NCBI GenBank assembly: GCA_964446585.1
Contig: CAYUPI010000073.1
Location: forward strand, 1 to 25,374
Origin: CAYUPI01 sp964446585
Lineage (GTDB): Bacteria > Verrucomicrobiota > Verrucomicrobiia > Limisphaerales > UBA8199
Length of the DNA stretch: 25,374 nt
Direction: 5' to 3'
Shown in pieces: positions 24,549-25,374 of this stretch. The translations under genes were made by a program, and so were the position numbers. Each line of letters begins with the position of its first letter. Position 1 is the stretch's first letter. The notes beneath the pieces are model-generated. The model was not told where the DNA came from. It made no database searches and saw nothing but the letters and a program-made list of their open reading frames with translations.

Positions 24549-25374
24549 ATGAAGATGAAATATTCTATAGCCCCTCGCGCATGGATTGCTTTGATGGGCT
24601 TCCTGGTTTTGACGCTGCCGGCTGAATTAAAGGCGCAATTCACCTTCACCACCAACAACGGAGCCATCACCATCACCGGCTATACCGGCTCCGGTGGCAA
24701 CGTGGACATTCCCGCCAGCACCAACGGCTATCCGGTGATAGCCATTGGCGTCAATGCGTTTTTCAACAAAACGAATATAACACATATAACAATACCCGAC
24801 AGCGTCACCAGCATTGGCGAGTATGCGTTCTATGGTTGTTCCGGCCTGACGAGTGTGACGATTCCCAACAGCGTCACCAGCATTAGCAATTCTGTGTTCG
24901 AGCAGTGTTCCGGCCTGACGAGTGTGACGATTCCCAACAGCGTCACCAGCATTGGCTATGCTGCGTTCGCGCATTGTTCCGGCCTGACGAGTGTGACGAT
25001 TCCCAACAGCGTCACCAGCATTGGCGATTATGCGTTCTATGGTTGCTCCCGCCTGACGAGTGTGACGATTCCTGACAGCGTCACCAGCATTGGCAAGAGT
25101 ACGTTCGATAGTTGTTCCGGCCTGACGAGTGTGACGATCCCCAACAGCGTCACCAACATTGGCTATTCTGCGTTCCTTTATTGTTCCGGCCTGACGAGTG
25201 TGACGATTCCCAACAGCGTCACCAGCATTGGCGGTTATGCGTTCGCGGTTTGTTCCGGCCTGACGAGTGTGACGATTCCCAACAGCGTCACCAGCATTAG
25301 CAATTCTGTGTTCGAGCAGTGTTCCGGCCTGACGAGTGTGACGATTCCCAACAGCGTCACCAGCATTGGCTATG
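24549..25374 (+). CDS. Secreted BspA-like leucine-rich-repeat protein (3' end outside window)
   Basis: The frame runs off the window end without a stop. ATG 24549 has AAAGGA about nine bases upstream and begins a signal peptide (AWIALMGFLVLTLPAELKA, then QF), so the protein is exported. An in-frame ATG 24471 would add 26 residues (MNAKSRTIGIKRVNCAG...). After TNNGAITITGYTG come LRR_5/BspA-like repeats of exactly 23 residues (69 bp), for example SGLTSVTIPNSVTSIG followed by a variable six or seven residues ending in C. At least eight copies are visible. BspA-like proteins are surface or secreted and can bind ligands or other cells. The upstream promoter-like element suggests control by the adjacent sigma factor. 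Confidence 0.88.
   Translation, partial: MKMKYSIAPRAWIALMGFLVLTLPAELKAQFTFTTNNGAITITGYTGSGGNVDIPASTNGYPVIAIGVNAFFNKTNITHITIPDSVTSIGEYAFYGCSGLTSVTIPNSVTSISNSVFEQCSGLTSVTIPNSVTSIGYAAFAHCSGLTSVTIPNSVTSIGDYAFYGCSRLTSVTIPDSVTSIGKSTFDSCSGLTSVTIPNSVTNIGYSAFLYCSGLTSVTIPNSVTSIGGYAFAVCSGLTSVTIPNSVTSISNSVFEQCSGLTSVTIPNSVTSIGY
24837..25374 (+). repeat. 69-bp tandem repeats encoding LRR units
   Basis: Units of 69 bp with conserved core TGTTCCGGCCTGACGAGTG and AACAGCGTCACCAGCATT, varying only over about 20 bp each. A 414-bp (six-unit) block starting near 24840 begins again at about 25254 with no change seen up to the window end, showing a higher-order duplication. Confidence 0.85.

Noticed and set aside
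24837..25374. Regularly spaced repeats with variable spacers, CRISPR-like at first sight
   Set aside because: The period is 69 bp throughout, a multiple of three, and all units stay in one reading frame as LRR repeats; no cas genes are present.

Overview
The window looks like a chromosomal piece of a Verrucomicrobiota bacterium, probably of the Limisphaerales/Pedosphaera type. This is inferred from protein style, not from a marker gene. The clues are a lipoprotein ending in the LKQIG.SFR.WSLD type of domain common in that group, a protein with three Myb/SANT-like W..KE..L.G..PD repeats, a TIGR02999-like sigma factor beside a kinase-TPR receptor, a BspA-type leucine-rich-repeat protein, and many degenerate intergenic heptamer repeats. 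Base composition is moderately GC-rich throughout. No rRNA, tRNA, CRISPR array or intact transposase was found.

Layout. 1-860: a lipoprotein on the minus strand, cut by the window edge, and a doubtful small ORF. 860-1373: non-coding repeats. 1374-4274: four closely spaced plus-strand genes encoding a 203-residue protein with an R-x4-H (HEPN-like) motif, a 310-residue PIN-like protein, a 327-residue TIR protein and a 77-residue basic protein. This is the best candidate for an undescribed defence cassette. 4296-7259: minus strand, a possible gene remnant, a phospholipase C-type phosphoesterase and a membrane-anchored NERD nuclease-like protein. 7514-17261: a three-gene operon joined by ATGA overlaps, encoding a PLD-nuclease/SNF2-helicase fusion, a large Eco57I/PglX-like adenine methyltransferase and a RecF/SMC-like ATPase. 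It matches the helicase-methylase-ATPase (Hma-like) idea of an anti-phage system. It is followed by the N-terminal stump of a fourth gene (17298-17495) and two small genes (17571-18215). 18492-19532: the Myb/SANT-like protein. 19713-20345: an unrecognised minus-strand protein.

20773-25374 looks like a signalling unit: an ECF sigma factor without a usual start codon in its conserved N terminus, a transmembrane Ser/Thr kinase with a TPR-like C-terminal half, and a secreted LRR protein cut by the window end. A near-identical 29-bp element with ECF-promoter geometry lies upstream of both the kinase and the LRR gene, so I infer that the neighbouring sigma factor controls both.

Taken together, 1374-18215 reads as a defence island (TIR/PIN/HEPN-like cassette, NERD protein, helicase-methylase-ATPase operon) interleaved with housekeeping or accessory genes and intergenic repeats. 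All functions are inferred from motifs read by eye; no database search was possible.
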